Assembly: GCF_040412425.1 (NCBI RefSeq)
Contig: NC_089766.1
Span: 17,858,901-17,922,900 of the forward strand
DNA from: Macrobrachium rosenbergii
Lineage: Eukaryota; Arthropoda; Malacostraca; Decapoda; Palaemonidae
Direction of reading: 5' to 3'
DNA: 64,000 nt
Numbering within the stretch: position 1 is the first letter of the stretch; every line of letters starts with the position of its first letter. Under the pieces are notes generated by a model. The model made no database searches, had not been told where the DNA came from, and saw only the letters and a list, made by a program, of their open reading frames with translations. Positions 1 through 11,867 of the stretch are shown piece by piece. The translations under genes and the position numbers were made by a program.

Positions 1-552
1 CTTATCAAAACTATCTACAATTACATCTGGGACCGACGTTAAAAGGCAAGCAAAGTGTAACAATCTTTCAAAATTATCTAAGGAGATATTATTTCCAGTT
101 ACCCATGGAGAGCTTGTTATAGATTTCTTTAACTCACCTACTGCATCAAATAAATTCGCACTGTATGTGACCAGTGAATCATTGCCTTTCTTTATTTTGA
201 GAAACTCTCGCAAATACCGAACTGCACATTCACGTTGAACTCCGCCATAAGTAGCTCGTAGAAATTTCTGCAGTTCATTCCAAGTTTTACACCTTCTGAA
301 CCCGAAACTGCGTGCTCGTTTCCCAATATCTCCTTTATCTAAATCCAGAAATGATTTATTCTCTGTTAAAGCTTCAGCGCCATTCGTAATTTTCTTGGAA
401 TTCAGATAATTGTTCACTGACTCAATGAAAGTTTCTATATTTTGGGTTGGCTTCCCGTCAACTAACCCTTTAAAATTAGTAATTCCCGCGCTAATGCTCG
501 TCACTTTATGCACCACAAATGATTGGGATGTGCTTGCTGCATCGTCCGGCAT
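1..552 (-). CDS. Gag-like capsid protein, 5' part, cut by window edge
   Basis: An open frame on the minus strand starts with ATG at 552 and reads 184 codons without a stop to the window edge. It begins MPDDAASTSQ and contains a stretch with FKGLVDGKP followed by IETFIESVNNYL, then GDIGKRARSFGF and KTWNELQKFLRATYGG. The helical, Trp/Leu-spaced layout resembles LTR-retrotransposon Gag proteins (assembly of the virus-like particle around element RNA), in which a first capsid helix bundle is followed by a WxxLxxFLxxTYG segment. No zinc knuckle, protease or pol is visible because those would lie outside the window. The start is chosen because upstream sequence on that strand has no long open frame and looks like leader/LTR. 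The superfamily (Gypsy or BEL) is not decided. It is one of the few undamaged frames here. Confidence 0.6.
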   Translation of the reverse strand, partial: MPDDAASTSQSFVVHKVTSISAGITNFKGLVDGKPTQNIETFIESVNNYLNSKKITNGAEALTENKSFLDLDKGDIGKRARSFGFRRCKTWNELQKFLRATYGGVQRECAVRYLREFLKIKKGNDSLVTYSANLFDAVGELKKSITSSPWVTGNNISLDNFERLLHFACLLTSVPDVIVDSFDK

Positions 553-1420
553 TTTGTGAGTGATCACACGCCCTAAGTGTAACAACATAAAAAGAAACCA
601 AAAAGAACACTAGAGAAAGGTAAAAGTTACCCCCTCTAAAAGAAGAACAGAAAACGGAGTTCTGCGCAACTTACGAGAATGGGGTATTCACCAATTTGAA
701 CAGAAAACGGAGCACCTATCACTCGACTTGCTAACCTGTGACGTCACCCACTCGAAGACGAGGCAAAGAGACGCAAGCGTGATTTTTGTTGAATCACCAC
801 TTTGCGTAATTAACTCACAATCGCCACTATGCTCACTTATTTGGGTATTTTGTTAACCCCAAAATTGCTCTAGAGATCATCCAGATCTATTTTACAACTC
901 CCCACTCCCAGTACTCGAATAGAGACAAAAAAAAAAGATTCCCTGTATTACCCACGTAATCACGACACCCTATGAAACTCGGTCTCTTAAGACTGAGTGG
1001 TCACACATCACGCTCACGGCCCAGTCGCCTTGGGTATCAACGTTACCAATTAGTCTATTAGTAATCTCCCTCTTTCGCCACCATTAAAGACATGGGACAC
1101 CGCTCGCTGCCACCATTAAAATCATGAGGCACCGCTGCCACCATTAATATCTGTTACAAGGAACAGATCAACACTTGTTTTAGAAGTGTACGTAGCGTAA
1201 TCCTAGCGATCTTCTTCAGGAAAAAGATGTGAAAAGATTGACCCGTGATAACACTCACATTTTTTCCCTCTCTCTCAACTCTCTCTCTCTCTCCGTTTCG
1301 CCTCTCAAAGCTCATCCACCTAACCTCACCCTCATTCATTTCTCTCAAAGCAATTAAATGGACTATTTAAAGAAACACACTCGTTTCTACAAAAATAGGT
1401 TTATTATTCAAATAACCCAA
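553..1420 (-). other. Leader and possible LTR of the left-edge retroelement
   Basis: Upstream of the Gag-like start (minus strand) there is no coding potential. A 15-bp direct repeat, gaacagaaaacggag, occurs at 644-658 and 698-712. On the minus strand TGGTGAATACCCC near 680-692 could be a primer-binding site, but I cannot match it to a tRNA. A minus-strand AATAAA-like signal lies near 1390. LTR boundaries are not resolvable because the second LTR is outside the window. Confidence 0.3.
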
Positions 1421-2119
1421 CAAGAAATGAATAAAACAAAGCAAAGATTAAAATGCATAATAAATGAATTATCGAGTCAGATAACTAAACTCTAAACTGC
1501 AAAGCACTTCTGATTAAAGAAGTCTCATTATGGCTAATAGCCTGAAAAATATCCAAAATCTCACATACTCACAAATCAATAAATAAAAGTCATGTAAAAA
1601 AAAAAAACAGTCTACCACAATTCCACATGTTATTCCAATAAGTCCACAGACATCTTATCTGCCGATTTTCAAAGCCTGACCAACTCCAAAGCTATGACAA
1701 AGCATGGGCAACTGCAGTTCTATCACGTTAATGCACGATCAAACTCACTTTTAGGCAGATTTTGGCATAATCTAGATCAAAGTAACGCATACATACAAAA
1801 TAATAACGAACATAGATAGCATATTAAGATCTGACCCAGTTCAATATTCATAATGATTAGAAAATCAGAGAGCTGAGGAATCAAATTTTTCCCTAAATAC
1901 AAAGATTTTACAACTGACTTATCATCAGTACCATCCTGGATCCTCTTTCCACGATAACATCTAAAGCACAAGCTGAAATTCTATACGTTAATAAATATAT
2001 AACTCACTTTTATAATATTTTATATAATATAGATCAAATTAATAAATATATACTCACGAATATATATAATATTGGATATATCATATATATATATGCCAAT
2101 ATTATAGGTATCTCACGCA

Positions 2120-2155
<36 letters not shown>

Positions 2156-3729
2156 CTCGATATATCTGTCATAAACTGACAGTCTTGGTTGGTGAGAAAT
2201 TGAAACAAAGTTATATTGATGCTGCCACGAAACCAAAGAAAGCCCAGCTTATGAGCAAAAGAAAAAGTTATTTGAAAACTTACCTTAGATTTTCCTGGAT
2301 ATACAATTGAATGAGGAAGGTCACCATTTGGGAATTAGAATTCTTTTACAAATTTACAGGGGTTTATTTACAGAGACTTTAGCAAGTAAACAATGAGACC
2401 ACAAACACCATGATAACTAATGGGCAGACTCATTAATGGGACACATGGAACAATAATGCAATGATTGGCAACAAGTAAGCTGATTAATAATGGGGCCAAT
2501 GTGCAATACAATCCGTCCAGTGATAATAATAACATTTAGTCTGCCCTGTTTACATGAAATAGTCTCAGATAATGCAAATGATGGAACTCCAGAATGGGAG
2601 AATAATTCATATGAACATTTTCAGGCCACAACGGATTTGGTAATGACTGCGACCAGGAATTTTCAGGATTTTTAGGTGGCAGGCGAAATACTGAAGCACG
2701 GAGTGCGATCGGTCCGCTTGTCTCTCCTAAAAGAGACGTCCCAGATTAACCACGGCGACACAGAAGGGAATGGAATCCCCCTTATAAATGGGGATACTTT
2801 ACACGCTTAAATATTAACCATTACGTAGCCCAGCAGATAATTATAATGAAATCACGTAGGCACAATATGGGGATCGTAGCTGCGTGGGCTCCAGCAATGA
2901 ACACGTGATCACACTCACACAAAGAGAAAATTAACACTGGAATTGCTTAACCTAAATAGCCCTTAAATTGCACTGGGGGAGGGATAATTGATGATTATCA
3001 CTGGATCTTTACTTGAATTCAAGGCACGTAAATGGTGAGATATGGGATGCAGGCAGGACTCGAACAAAGGAGGATTGCTTTGTGGAGGAAGGAGTTAAAG
3101 TTTAAAGAAATGGAATTTTAAGGAGTTTAAGTAAAAGGGGAAGGGCTGGTTTACTGACTATTGCGATGGACAAACCTTGTCCGATAATTGTGGCGCCAAC
3201 AGTCATCTCGGTTGTCCGTCAGTGGTAGCCAACCAGCGTGAATGGAGGAGAGGGGGCAATAGGTGCGCCTGGTTCTGAGGTGAGGAAGCTTGTCTCTTTC
3301 AAAGCTAGCTGCACCTTGTGGGGGTTCAGCATTCGTCCAACATCCCTGCAAATATGTCAAGAGAACCAGCAAAGAGGGCAGAGGAAAAGCACACTTATCA
3401 TTAGGTGCCTACAGATTAAAAATCCTACCTGGTCCCTAGCGTTAAATGGCCTATTTGACCTCCCCATACTACATGCCTCCCCATCGTGTGATGGGGGTGG
3501 AAAAGGGGGTTTACATTGTTCCCAGGGATCGTACGATTTTAGGGAGGGGGCGGGGTAAGGGAGGCCTGGCTCCTCCCGGGTGCTAACGGCTATTATCTGG
3601 TTCAAATAGACTTGTTCCTGTCCAACACCCACCAAATTTTCCTGGCCTGGCAGTCAAATGAATAGCAGATTATTTCCAAATAAAAGATACACAGAAATTT
3701 ACAGGAGGGAGGGATGTATATCTTGGACA
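1421..3729. other. Unassigned AT-rich DNA
   Basis: No supported gene. It holds a short (AT)n run at 2124-2152. Around 3190-3200 the minus strand reads TGGCGCC, like a tRNA-Lys primer-binding site, but no LTR pair or gag accompanies it. The short ORFs here have no recognisable domain. Confidence 0.5.
2124..2152. repeat. (AT)n microsatellite
   Basis: Uninterrupted TA dinucleotide run of about 29 bp. Confidence 0.95.

Positions 3730-3790
<61 letters not shown>
3730..3790. repeat. (AT)n microsatellite
   Basis: TA dinucleotide run of about 60 bp with one phase break. Confidence 0.95.
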
Positions 3791-3793
<3 letters not shown>

Positions 3794-5372
3794 ATATAGT
3801 GTGTGTGTTTATGTGTGTAATACATAATCACAGAGCTCTACACCACCCTCATCCCCGTCACCGAAAAAAAAGATAAGTATTCGCACAATTGTTTCCATGG
3901 CTATGAAAATATTTATTTGTTATATTAGGAAAATCCCTGATATATCTTTTCATCTATTGTCGAAAAAAAGTGCTTCTGTAAAACCTGTAATTCATGGTAA
4001 ACATTTTGATATTCTTAATATTTTGTTATATACAAAATCGGTATTTGTCAATAAACCGAAACAGGTAAAACAGAATTTTTACAGCAAAAACATTCATGAA
4101 GAACACTGAGATCGTTACCAGCGCACAAAAAAATCATTTTTCATATAATCTGTAATCACAAGCAAGTATTTTTGAGTCAAAAAGATTCTCATACACACGT
4201 CCTGGAACCTGTGAAAGGTCTGTGTACGCAGAATTGATTGTAATCAAAGTACTTCATGTTTTTGAGTTAAGCATTGTCTTCTTTTCCTTTTTCTTTTGCT
4301 CATAAAGAGGCAGTCACTGAACTTTTGAGCTGCTAATAGAATCATAATTTTTAAGTTTATGTCGTCAGTGAATACGATCTCCATTCATTTCATTGACCTC
4401 ACAGTTTGAAACCACTTTTAATCGCTGGGTATTTTCTTGTCAAATATTTACATCCAGACGTCGGCAGCCATGCTTGTTGCGTCACTTGTTTCATGAGCCG
4501 AAATTAAATCTCAATTTAAACTAATCTATAAATTAACTGCAATTTTCCCAAAATTTTTGATGGAGACAATTTTCCCAAATTTTTTGATTCTTCTGACGTT
4601 GGCGCAGGAGATTCAAGTAATTCTTCTTTGATGACCGGATCCTAAAACTTCCTTTGATGACCGAGGTTATGTAACCTAATGTGACTGAAGAGATCTTCAA
4701 ATGTCTACTTGAGCTCTATTTGAGACATGGCTGTCGAAATCATCTACGCCTTTGGAACAGGCTGTCAGAGTCAAAATGAACTTACTTTCCTGTGTCTTCT
4801 GTCTTTGTATTTCATAAGAGTGCTTTTCCTTTTTTTTCATCCCCGCTGATTCTTTTTCATTCTCTCACTCAAATATGAGTATCAGAGAGCGAAAGACCAG
4901 CCCAAGTAGAGAATTTGTAAAACTATATGGAAAGAACTATGCTTTGTTTAGCAAATAGTTTTTAGACAATTTTGGGTCGTTTATTGAGAGTGCAGTAGAG
5001 TATATCTTGTAGGACTAAATGGATACTGGCATTTTAAATGGCCTTATGTTTATAAGTCGTGATAACATTGACAAAAAAAGAAAAATATTCCCTCCGGACA
5101 CAAGAGAACCTTTCCTTAAGAAAGATCTTTGTACATTGGAATGTCCTCTTACTTTAAGCTGACAAACAAGGACTACAGACTTTTTGAAATGCTTAAGGGG
5201 CTCTTCATGGTCTGCGAAGTTTTTATGGCGGTGTGTTTGCTCTGCAGAGTAGGAGGATAAAAAAAGGAGTTTGTAATGACTCATCTTTATTTCTACTGTA
5301 GTCTCCTGTTCATTTCCGAACTTTTATAATCTTAGATAGGATAAGGTTCAAGGGTTCATGATTATTGCACCT

Positions 5373-5377
<5 letters not shown>
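3791..5377. other. Unassigned AT-rich DNA
   Basis: No gene, RNA or repeat recognised. ORFs are short and without domain signal. Confidence 0.5.

Positions 5378-5410
<33 letters not shown>
5378..5410. repeat. (CT)n microsatellite
   Basis: CT dinucleotide run of about 33 bp. Confidence 0.95.
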
Positions 5411-5412
<2 letters not shown>

Positions 5413-5519
5413 ATGCCGTTTTAATTATGTCGATTTGCTTTTTTACGGTGGAATATATTTGACAGGTTCAACTGTGGAGGATTTTTTGAGGCTCTCATTT
5501 GTGCAATATGAATTCTTCT

Positions 5520-5521
<2 letters not shown>

Positions 5522-5576
<55 letters not shown>
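5522..5576. repeat. (CT)n microsatellite
   Basis: CT dinucleotide run of about 55 bp. Confidence 0.95.
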
Positions 5577-5584
<8 letters not shown>

Positions 5585-5849
5585 CAGTCTATCTAGATAT
5601 CTGACTGTCCACCTAGAAACATCACTGCGTGTAATGTCGCGTATTATTCATATGTCTCTTTTTACTCTTATACACACCGGTACAAATTATGCGTTTATTA
5701 ATATTCTTGTAGTTACAGCAAAAGGTTACGTTCTATTAGGAATTGCTTTTGAACTGAAGATCACATGAATGATACAAAATAAGGCATCAAGTCATAAAGT
5801 TATCAAAATTGATAACACGGCTATGATTCATGCTAATGTTTCTAACCAG

Positions 5850-5851
<2 letters not shown>

Positions 5852-5914
<63 letters not shown>

Positions 5915-6240
5915 AAATATGAAGCTAAAATTCTAAATGGCCATTTCATCATAACCATTGAACTTGAAGTGTGGCCAGAGCAAAATTCTTTTCTTCATAA
6001 ATTCCCATTATCTTTAGATTGGACGACACAAGTTTCACCCTCACCGTCCGGACAATTCCCTGAACATCAAAACTTGTGGCTAAAAAGTACAGCGACGAAG
6101 ACTGTCTTGTCTAACTTTCAAGTCCACAAACTATGTGCAAAGAAAACCCGCGCTCGAGATAAATGTTCAAGAAGCTTTTAACACAACTGCAAAAGTTGGA
6201 CACTGCAAGCATTACCCTGTGATGTGTTGGCGAAGAAATA
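5852..6240 (+). repeat. GA-headed dispersed repeat, copy 1
   Basis: A (GA)n run (5855-5912) is followed by about 330 bp that matches, with heavy divergence, the sequence after another (GA)n run at 21056-21470. Shared landmarks in the same order are CAGCGACGAAGAC, TCTAACTTTC, GCAAAG.AAACC and CTGCAAAAGTTGGACA. The two copies differ by many substitutions and indels, so the family is old. No coding capacity is evident, and the class is unknown. Confidence 0.6.
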
Positions 6241-7632
6241 AGAAATTATGATGATTATTCAAGACAGGATGGAAAAGTGTTGAGAAACTTCGAAATATTG
6301 ATTAAAACAGAGGGAGGTGAAGGTCTGGTACATCTAACGCACTTGTTTTATTCCTTTGGATTTTGTAATTATGGATTTTTAGTTATATATCTCGTACATA
6401 TATTTTCTGCATATTTATATCCTCCACCGACTCTCTTTCAAGTACAAGAATGAAGAGTCCACACTTGGCTTCGATGTCGAGCAACATTTTAACAAAAGGC
6501 TCTGTCGTTTTGCCCGTCCCTGGAGTGAGTGGGAGATGGGAGTGCAGAAAGGGAACTGGAGGAACTGTCAGTTCTCCCTGATATTGTTCCTTCAGCAAAG
6601 AAATAAATAAATAAAAGAAAAAGCAAAAATTTTTAGATGATGTGGACTGGATTTGTTCCCTCCGTTTTTAGCTTTTGTATAGCTTATATGTGCATATAGT
6701 TTCTAAATTTCATAAACGGAACGAGAGAGAGAGAGAGAGAGAGAGACTCTCCTTGTTTTGATAAAAACGTTTATCTTTGCTGAAAAATTCACGCTGTCAG
6801 CGAACACGGTCTGTCACTAAATTGCTCGAATTCCGCCAAATGGAAACCCATCGGACGCGATGGGAGCAGGAGACGGATTATCAAGATTTGTGGATACGTC
6901 AGTGTGAATCTCTGCAAAAATGTTTCTCGATCTCTGTCCTTTGCTTTTGCTAGAGCCTTTGGGTTTCTGGTCGAACGGAAAGAGAAAAGGGGGAAGAAAA
7001 TTGCCGTTGTGGGGTGAATGTCCCTTAGCTGTTTTTATACAGGGTGAAGAAATAATGGCTGCTTCACTAATCCATCATCAACCATCTTAGGCCTTCTTAA
7101 CTGACACCTGGTGCCAGGAATTTTAACAAAATGACATTCTCTAGTGGAGATCTGAAGCTAATGAAAACAGAAATGTGGAAGCTGTAAGAAATAATCTGTT
7201 AGCGTTGTGGGTGTGTGAATAAGAAGAAGAAGAAGAAGAATAAGAATAAGAAGAAGAAGAAGACGAAGAAGAATGTCAAAAGTAAAAGGGGTGGATAAGA
7301 CTGCGGGCGGACCGCTCTTTCGGTTTTCCGTAAATGATAAAGATATAATTGGTCCTTATTTAGCAACTCATCGATTTTTTGATTAACTAATTCAATTACA
7401 TCACTTCCTAAACGATAACATGATGATTACGTTTTTTTTAATATATGCTAAAAATAGGAATATATCAGTAACTGGAGTATTTCCTTCAGGGGAATTTATT
7501 CAACATTCTTCAGTGTGAAATGTTTTCCTCACCGGAATTCAGTGAAAAGTATAAATACTGAGGTACATGATAACGAATAGTTGCCTTTTTATCTATTTCC
7601 ATCTCTTCCATTCTTTAGCAAATTATATGTTG

Positions 7633-7636
<4 letters not shown>
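6241..7636. other. Unassigned DNA with short microsatellites
   Basis: Contains a (GA)n run at 6724-6746 and an imperfect (AAG)n tract at 7218-7270. No gene recognised. Confidence 0.5.

Positions 7637-7700
<64 letters not shown>
7637..7700. repeat. (AT)n microsatellite
   Basis: TA run of about 64 bp immediately left of an inverted-repeat structure. Confidence 0.95.
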
Positions 7701-7703
<3 letters not shown>

Positions 7704-7718
7704 ATTGAAAAATGGGGA

Positions 7719-8139
7719 AGATGTCATGAACTATTTATCAGTTTATCGTAAAGCTGACGTTTCGCATAATGAAATATAAATTGTTGAACCTAACTCAGAA
7801 AATAGATTTACAAAGTACAGCATTAAGATTTAACGGATAAAATAAAACCAGATTAATAAACTTTTGAGGAAACCAGCTACTGTGTGACACCAAACAAAAG
7901 TTTACCTCGCCTTTAGTTTTTGTTTGGTGTCACCAGTTGTTGGTTCCCCTCCTGAAAGTTATCACTCTCTTGCTTTCCATTTTATCTAGTAAATCTTAAT
8001 GTTTTACTTTGTAAATTTTTAAATCCTGATTTGACTTTAACACTTATATTTTATTATTGCATTTTTCACCTTCAAAAATGATGCTGCTTCCTCAAAACGT
8101 CAGCTTTTATAGTAAACGAATAAATAGTTCATGACGCCT
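7719..8139. repeat. Imperfect long inverted repeat between two (AT)n arrays
   Basis: The left arm reads GTCATGAACTATTTATC, then AAAGCTGACGTTT, then TTTACAAAGTA.A.CATTAAG, ending GTGACACCAAACAAAAG. The right arm holds the reverse complements of all four landmarks in mirrored order (CTTTTGTTTGGTGTCAC, CTTAATGTTTTACTTTGTAAA, AACGTCAGCTTTTA, AATAGTTCATGAC). Arms are about 200 bp, meeting near 7910, with internal indels. The AACGTCAGCTTTTATA motif is reminiscent of 3' ends of Penelope-like elements, which often sit as inverted pseudo-LTRs; that part is inference. Confidence 0.7.
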
Positions 8140-8191
8140 CCTTCACCTCCTTGTTCTATGTTGGTTGACAGCAACGCTTCCATTTTTATTA

Positions 8192-8198
<7 letters not shown>

Positions 8199-8273
<75 letters not shown>

Positions 8274-8293
8274 TTGTGTGTGTGTGTGTGTGT
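8199..8293. repeat. (AT)n then (GT)n microsatellite
   Basis: TA run to about 8268, passing into a TG run to about 8293. Confidence 0.95.
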
Positions 8294-8339
8294 CATATAT
8301 AATATGTATGTATGTATATATATAGACATATATATTCTC

Positions 8340-9009
8340 ATAGATTTTTGTTACTGCTCCTTGTGATTCCCGGAATTCTGGAATCTCACCCTCTTCAAGA
8401 AGCAGACCCACCGCTTCTGTGAGAAGAAAACTTAAAATTGCTCGTTCCAGCGGCCTCAGGATCCCAGAATAATGAGAAAAGAATCGGATTTTCTGATCTC
8501 AAAACCCTCTGAATTTCTTAGTGAATCGATTTTCAGCTGTCTCGTCCATCCTCTTTTTCACTCGGACGCAAATGAGAATATTGAATAGAGAAGGCATTTG
8601 GGTGGAAAGCTACAACAGCTACAAAAGAATTCATGCGATAAGCTGTCAAGCATTTTGTAGTAATTAGACAAATGATTTACCAAGATTCTTTCACACATGA
8701 ATATTAAGAATCTTTTCTCTGAATATATAATCCGTGAACGAGTACCATTTTGAAACGCAAAAGCTTATATGAGAGAGAGAGAAGCAACTCTAATTCTAGT
8801 TATTTAGAGCAAAGAAAATTTCACGTCATTATAAACACTTCTTAAGTCTGAAACCTCATTATAATTCGCGTTCAGACCGATGCTATCAGCATTGTCAATA
8901 ATAATGTTAAACATGACAGTGATCTCTATGATGAAGCCAAAAACGACAATGAATATAATATTGGTAATCTCTGATGGGAATCGATATGCCATCGTTGTCC
9001 TGAAGAACA
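8340..9009. other. Unassigned DNA
   Basis: No gene or repeat recognised. Confidence 0.5.
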
Positions 9010-9010
9010 A

Positions 9011-9086
<76 letters not shown>

Positions 9087-9087
9087 G
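9010..9087. repeat. (ATT)n microsatellite
   Basis: Trinucleotide run of about 78 bp. It creates spurious poly-Asn, poly-Ile and poly-Leu frames. Confidence 0.95.
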
Positions 9088-9198
9088 GAGAAAGAACTTC
9101 TTTACAGGTTTTGTTAAACCAAATGGCAGTTTCAACAGCATTTATTTTATATAGTAAACGCTCAATTCGTCTTATCAATTGCTTTTCTTGCGCTGGAA

Positions 9199-9201
<3 letters not shown>
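9088..9201 (-). pseudogene. Short coding-like fragment between TAA arrays, possibly Penelope-like N-terminus
   Basis: On the minus strand the 114 bp between two (TAA)n arrays reads open as a basic, helical peptide containing KQLIRRIERLLYKINAVE and WFNKTCKEVLSP. This resembles the N-terminal helical region of some Penelope-like element proteins, but the match is from memory of general style, not an alignment. Flanking frames become poly-Asn through the microsatellites, so no complete gene exists. Confidence 0.25.

Positions 9202-9202
<1 letters not shown>

Positions 9203-9289
<87 letters not shown>
9203..9289. repeat. (ATT)n microsatellite
   Basis: Trinucleotide run of about 87 bp. On the minus strand it is the (TAA)n tail of the adjacent dispersed repeat. 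Confidence 0.95.
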
Positions 9290-9292
<3 letters not shown>

Positions 9293-9395
9293 TAGAGGAA
9301 ACATTCATATGGAACAAGCACACGGGCCATTGCCTTGAAATTCAAGCTTCCAAAGAAAATGGTGTTCATTAGGAAGAAGTAACAGATGGAATCAA
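9290..9395 (-). repeat. (TAA)n-tailed dispersed repeat, copy 1
   Basis: Directly abuts the (ATT)n array. It shares GGGCCATTG.CTTGAAATTCAA and ATGGTGTTCATTAGGAAGAA with copies at 61514-61640 and 61880-61970. Because each copy has the ATT array on its left, the element probably lies on the minus strand with a 3' (TAA)n tail, as for SINE or LINE 3' ends. No promoter boxes seen. Confidence 0.65.
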
Positions 9396-11739
9396 TCACT
9401 TAAATGATGTAAAAGTGCAATACTCTTACATTGACCTCTTCATTAATTGTGTTATCATCTGCTTTGTTGTCTCCTCGTAAAAAAGACAGACGTCACAACT
9501 GATAGCATAAGGAAAATAAAAAGGAAAAATCCTTCCATGACAAAAAAGTCACAGTGACGCGAACAGCTCAGCTCCCGAAACTGAGGAAGGACCAGAAGTA
9601 TGCAATAAAGCTAAATTGACTTTCGTGATACAACGGAGCTGACAACCTTGACCCGACAACACCAGGCGATCAAGACATTTATTTCGCTCCGAGACAATTC
9701 CTCTTCTCAGTCATTGTTTTTGCGCTCGGTCAAAATGAGAAACTTAATTAGAAGACGGACAGTTACAAATGCCTCCGAGGATCTTACATTGTTATTGCTC
9801 GTTTTAAGGCTTTTGCGTTGTCGTTAGAGGCCTCCTCTTATCAGGAAGTATTTAATGATTAGAAGTTTGTGTTTTATTATGATCGTTGCCATGAAAATAA
9901 ATGGTGAATCAATCTAATTAGCACATTTCTAAAATAAGTGAAAAATAAGTAACAGAAGGTGAATATTAAATAGTCAGATATCAAAACATCACTATTATCT
10001 TTGTCCTCAATATCTATTTTGAAATATTCGAATGTCAAATTCTAGTGCATACAGAGACAGCCAAAAGTCAGGTTTTGCTTATCAATAAAGCATTCTACAG
10101 TCTCCATAGCTTTGGATACCTACCGGGGAGGCTTTTGACCAAAGCGTCAAACTCACCTCCAACGTCCGCACTTTCTTGTGATTCTAGATTATGGTGGCTC
10201 TTTCATTCCAACAACTTTTCCACACCTTACAGAGAGCACTTTCTTGATCTTCCACTACTCCCTCCCATAAAAATCTAACGAATTATGTAGACTTTCACCA
10301 ATCTATACCTTTCCTTTCGCTCAGTTAGCAAACTGTCTCATGCCCATAACTCTCTTAGAAGGTAGTTACAATGCTCAAGATATCTCGAATGGTGGCATGA
10401 AGACTGTTCCATACTCCCTCAGTTGCTGAAGTTTCCCCTTGTGTTCTTCTCCCAAGTACTCATGGAAGACTTTCTACCCATTTTTTACTGACGACGATTT
10501 CCCACGAGCTGAAGTTCGGTCTTCCTTGGCAATGGTGAAATTTCTAGCTCACCTGATGATTCTGAGGGCCTTGCTTCTATTAGATGTTTCCTTGAGCGCC
10601 TCTCTAGGCAAGACATATTGATGCTGATTAGTAATATCTTATTCTGGCCTGCAGCGAATATCAATAGTCTTCGCCCCTCTCTTTAGTACCGATCATGCTG
10701 CTGAAACCTCAATTAAAGCTTCAACTGTTATTGAAAGTTCGGAACCTAAAATGCATAATCAAAATGAACTGTTCCAGAACAAGAAGCCTTCACTGTTCAA
10801 TTCCTTCCAACAGGTTTTGTATGCTGGTATCCAAACTATTCAGGACAAAAAGAACCACCGAGAGAGGGTTCAACCTTTGAACTTCAACACATTCCTTAAG
10901 CTGTCTTCTAACCTTCAATAGAATTTTCGCTGTCAATCGTAATGGCTGTAGAGCTTTTATTTCTGTGATATTTCCATTACTAACCCAATGTTGTTTACTA
11001 CTGATTACCATCCACTTACTGTTATAACGACTATAGAAAGCACACTTGTCTTGTTGGTACTAATCTTGCCCAAGATCTCACACTTCCCATCAAGAATAAC
11101 TTGTTTAGAGTTAGTCACATTTTGTGAATAGAAATTGGGAATTAGGACATAGTAATTTTTCGCCCATCAGTGCTACAAATGTTCATTGAGGTTACGGGCA
11201 AACCTGCCAGCATGCCCACAAAACAAAAAGAAGTAGAAATCCTTGGAAAAGATCGTCGCCAGAAATGTATGAACACAAGTGTGTCAATTCTCTTCCAACA
11301 TCTGTCTCTTGAGTAGGAAGACTTCTCTCTACGTCTCGAAGAACAAAGCTCTCTCTGTCTCTCTGTCTCATGGGCATTCCTGTCCTCAGTTTACGGGTAC
11401 TGTAATGGCTCAAGTTATATAATGATAGCGATGTCGCCCTTCACTTGTTTCAGGCGTCCATTGTGAGCACCAGGAGCCAGCGCATAGAGGCCTGTCAGTT
11501 TGATGCTTGTTGACATGGATACCTTCATATGTGGGAAGACTGACAGATAAAACGCTACCAAAGACTTCACAGGGGAGCTAGATACACAAAACATGCAAAT
11601 ATGCGCTCATGATGACTTGACTGTCAGTTGTTTGGAATAAGAGAGCCCCAAATAATAAACAAGCACCTGTTACCACCATGTATATTTCACCCATCCAATA
11701 GGAATCGCTTTGACTGTATTTAGAGTACTGAGGAAGTCT

Positions 11740-11742
<3 letters not shown>
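9396..11742. other. Unassigned DNA
   Basis: Several short ORFs on both strands, none with a recognisable domain. The minus-strand frame at 10790-11011 is basic and Leu-rich and could be retroelement debris, but I cannot support a family. Confidence 0.4.

Positions 11743-11777
<35 letters not shown>
11743..11777. repeat. (GA)n microsatellite
   Basis: GA dinucleotide run of about 35 bp. Confidence 0.95.
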
Positions 11778-11779
<2 letters not shown>

Positions 11780-11867
11780 CCTAAATATTTACTTTCTATC
11801 TTTGATAGTTCATTCAAGGATGCCAAGCGTCCTCTTGACAGCAAATTGACGACATGAAAAACAAGAA

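Noticed and set aside
3185..3205. Minus-strand TGGCGCC resembling a tRNA-Lys primer-binding site
   Set aside because: No LTR pair, no CA terminus before it and no gag after it.
8804..9338. ORFs rich in poly-Asn, poly-Leu or poly-Ile
   Set aside because: Produced by (ATT)n/(TAA)n arrays on both strands.
10439..11011. Cluster of 60-73-codon ORFs as a degraded gene
   Set aside because: No motif could be tied to a protein family; lengths are within chance.
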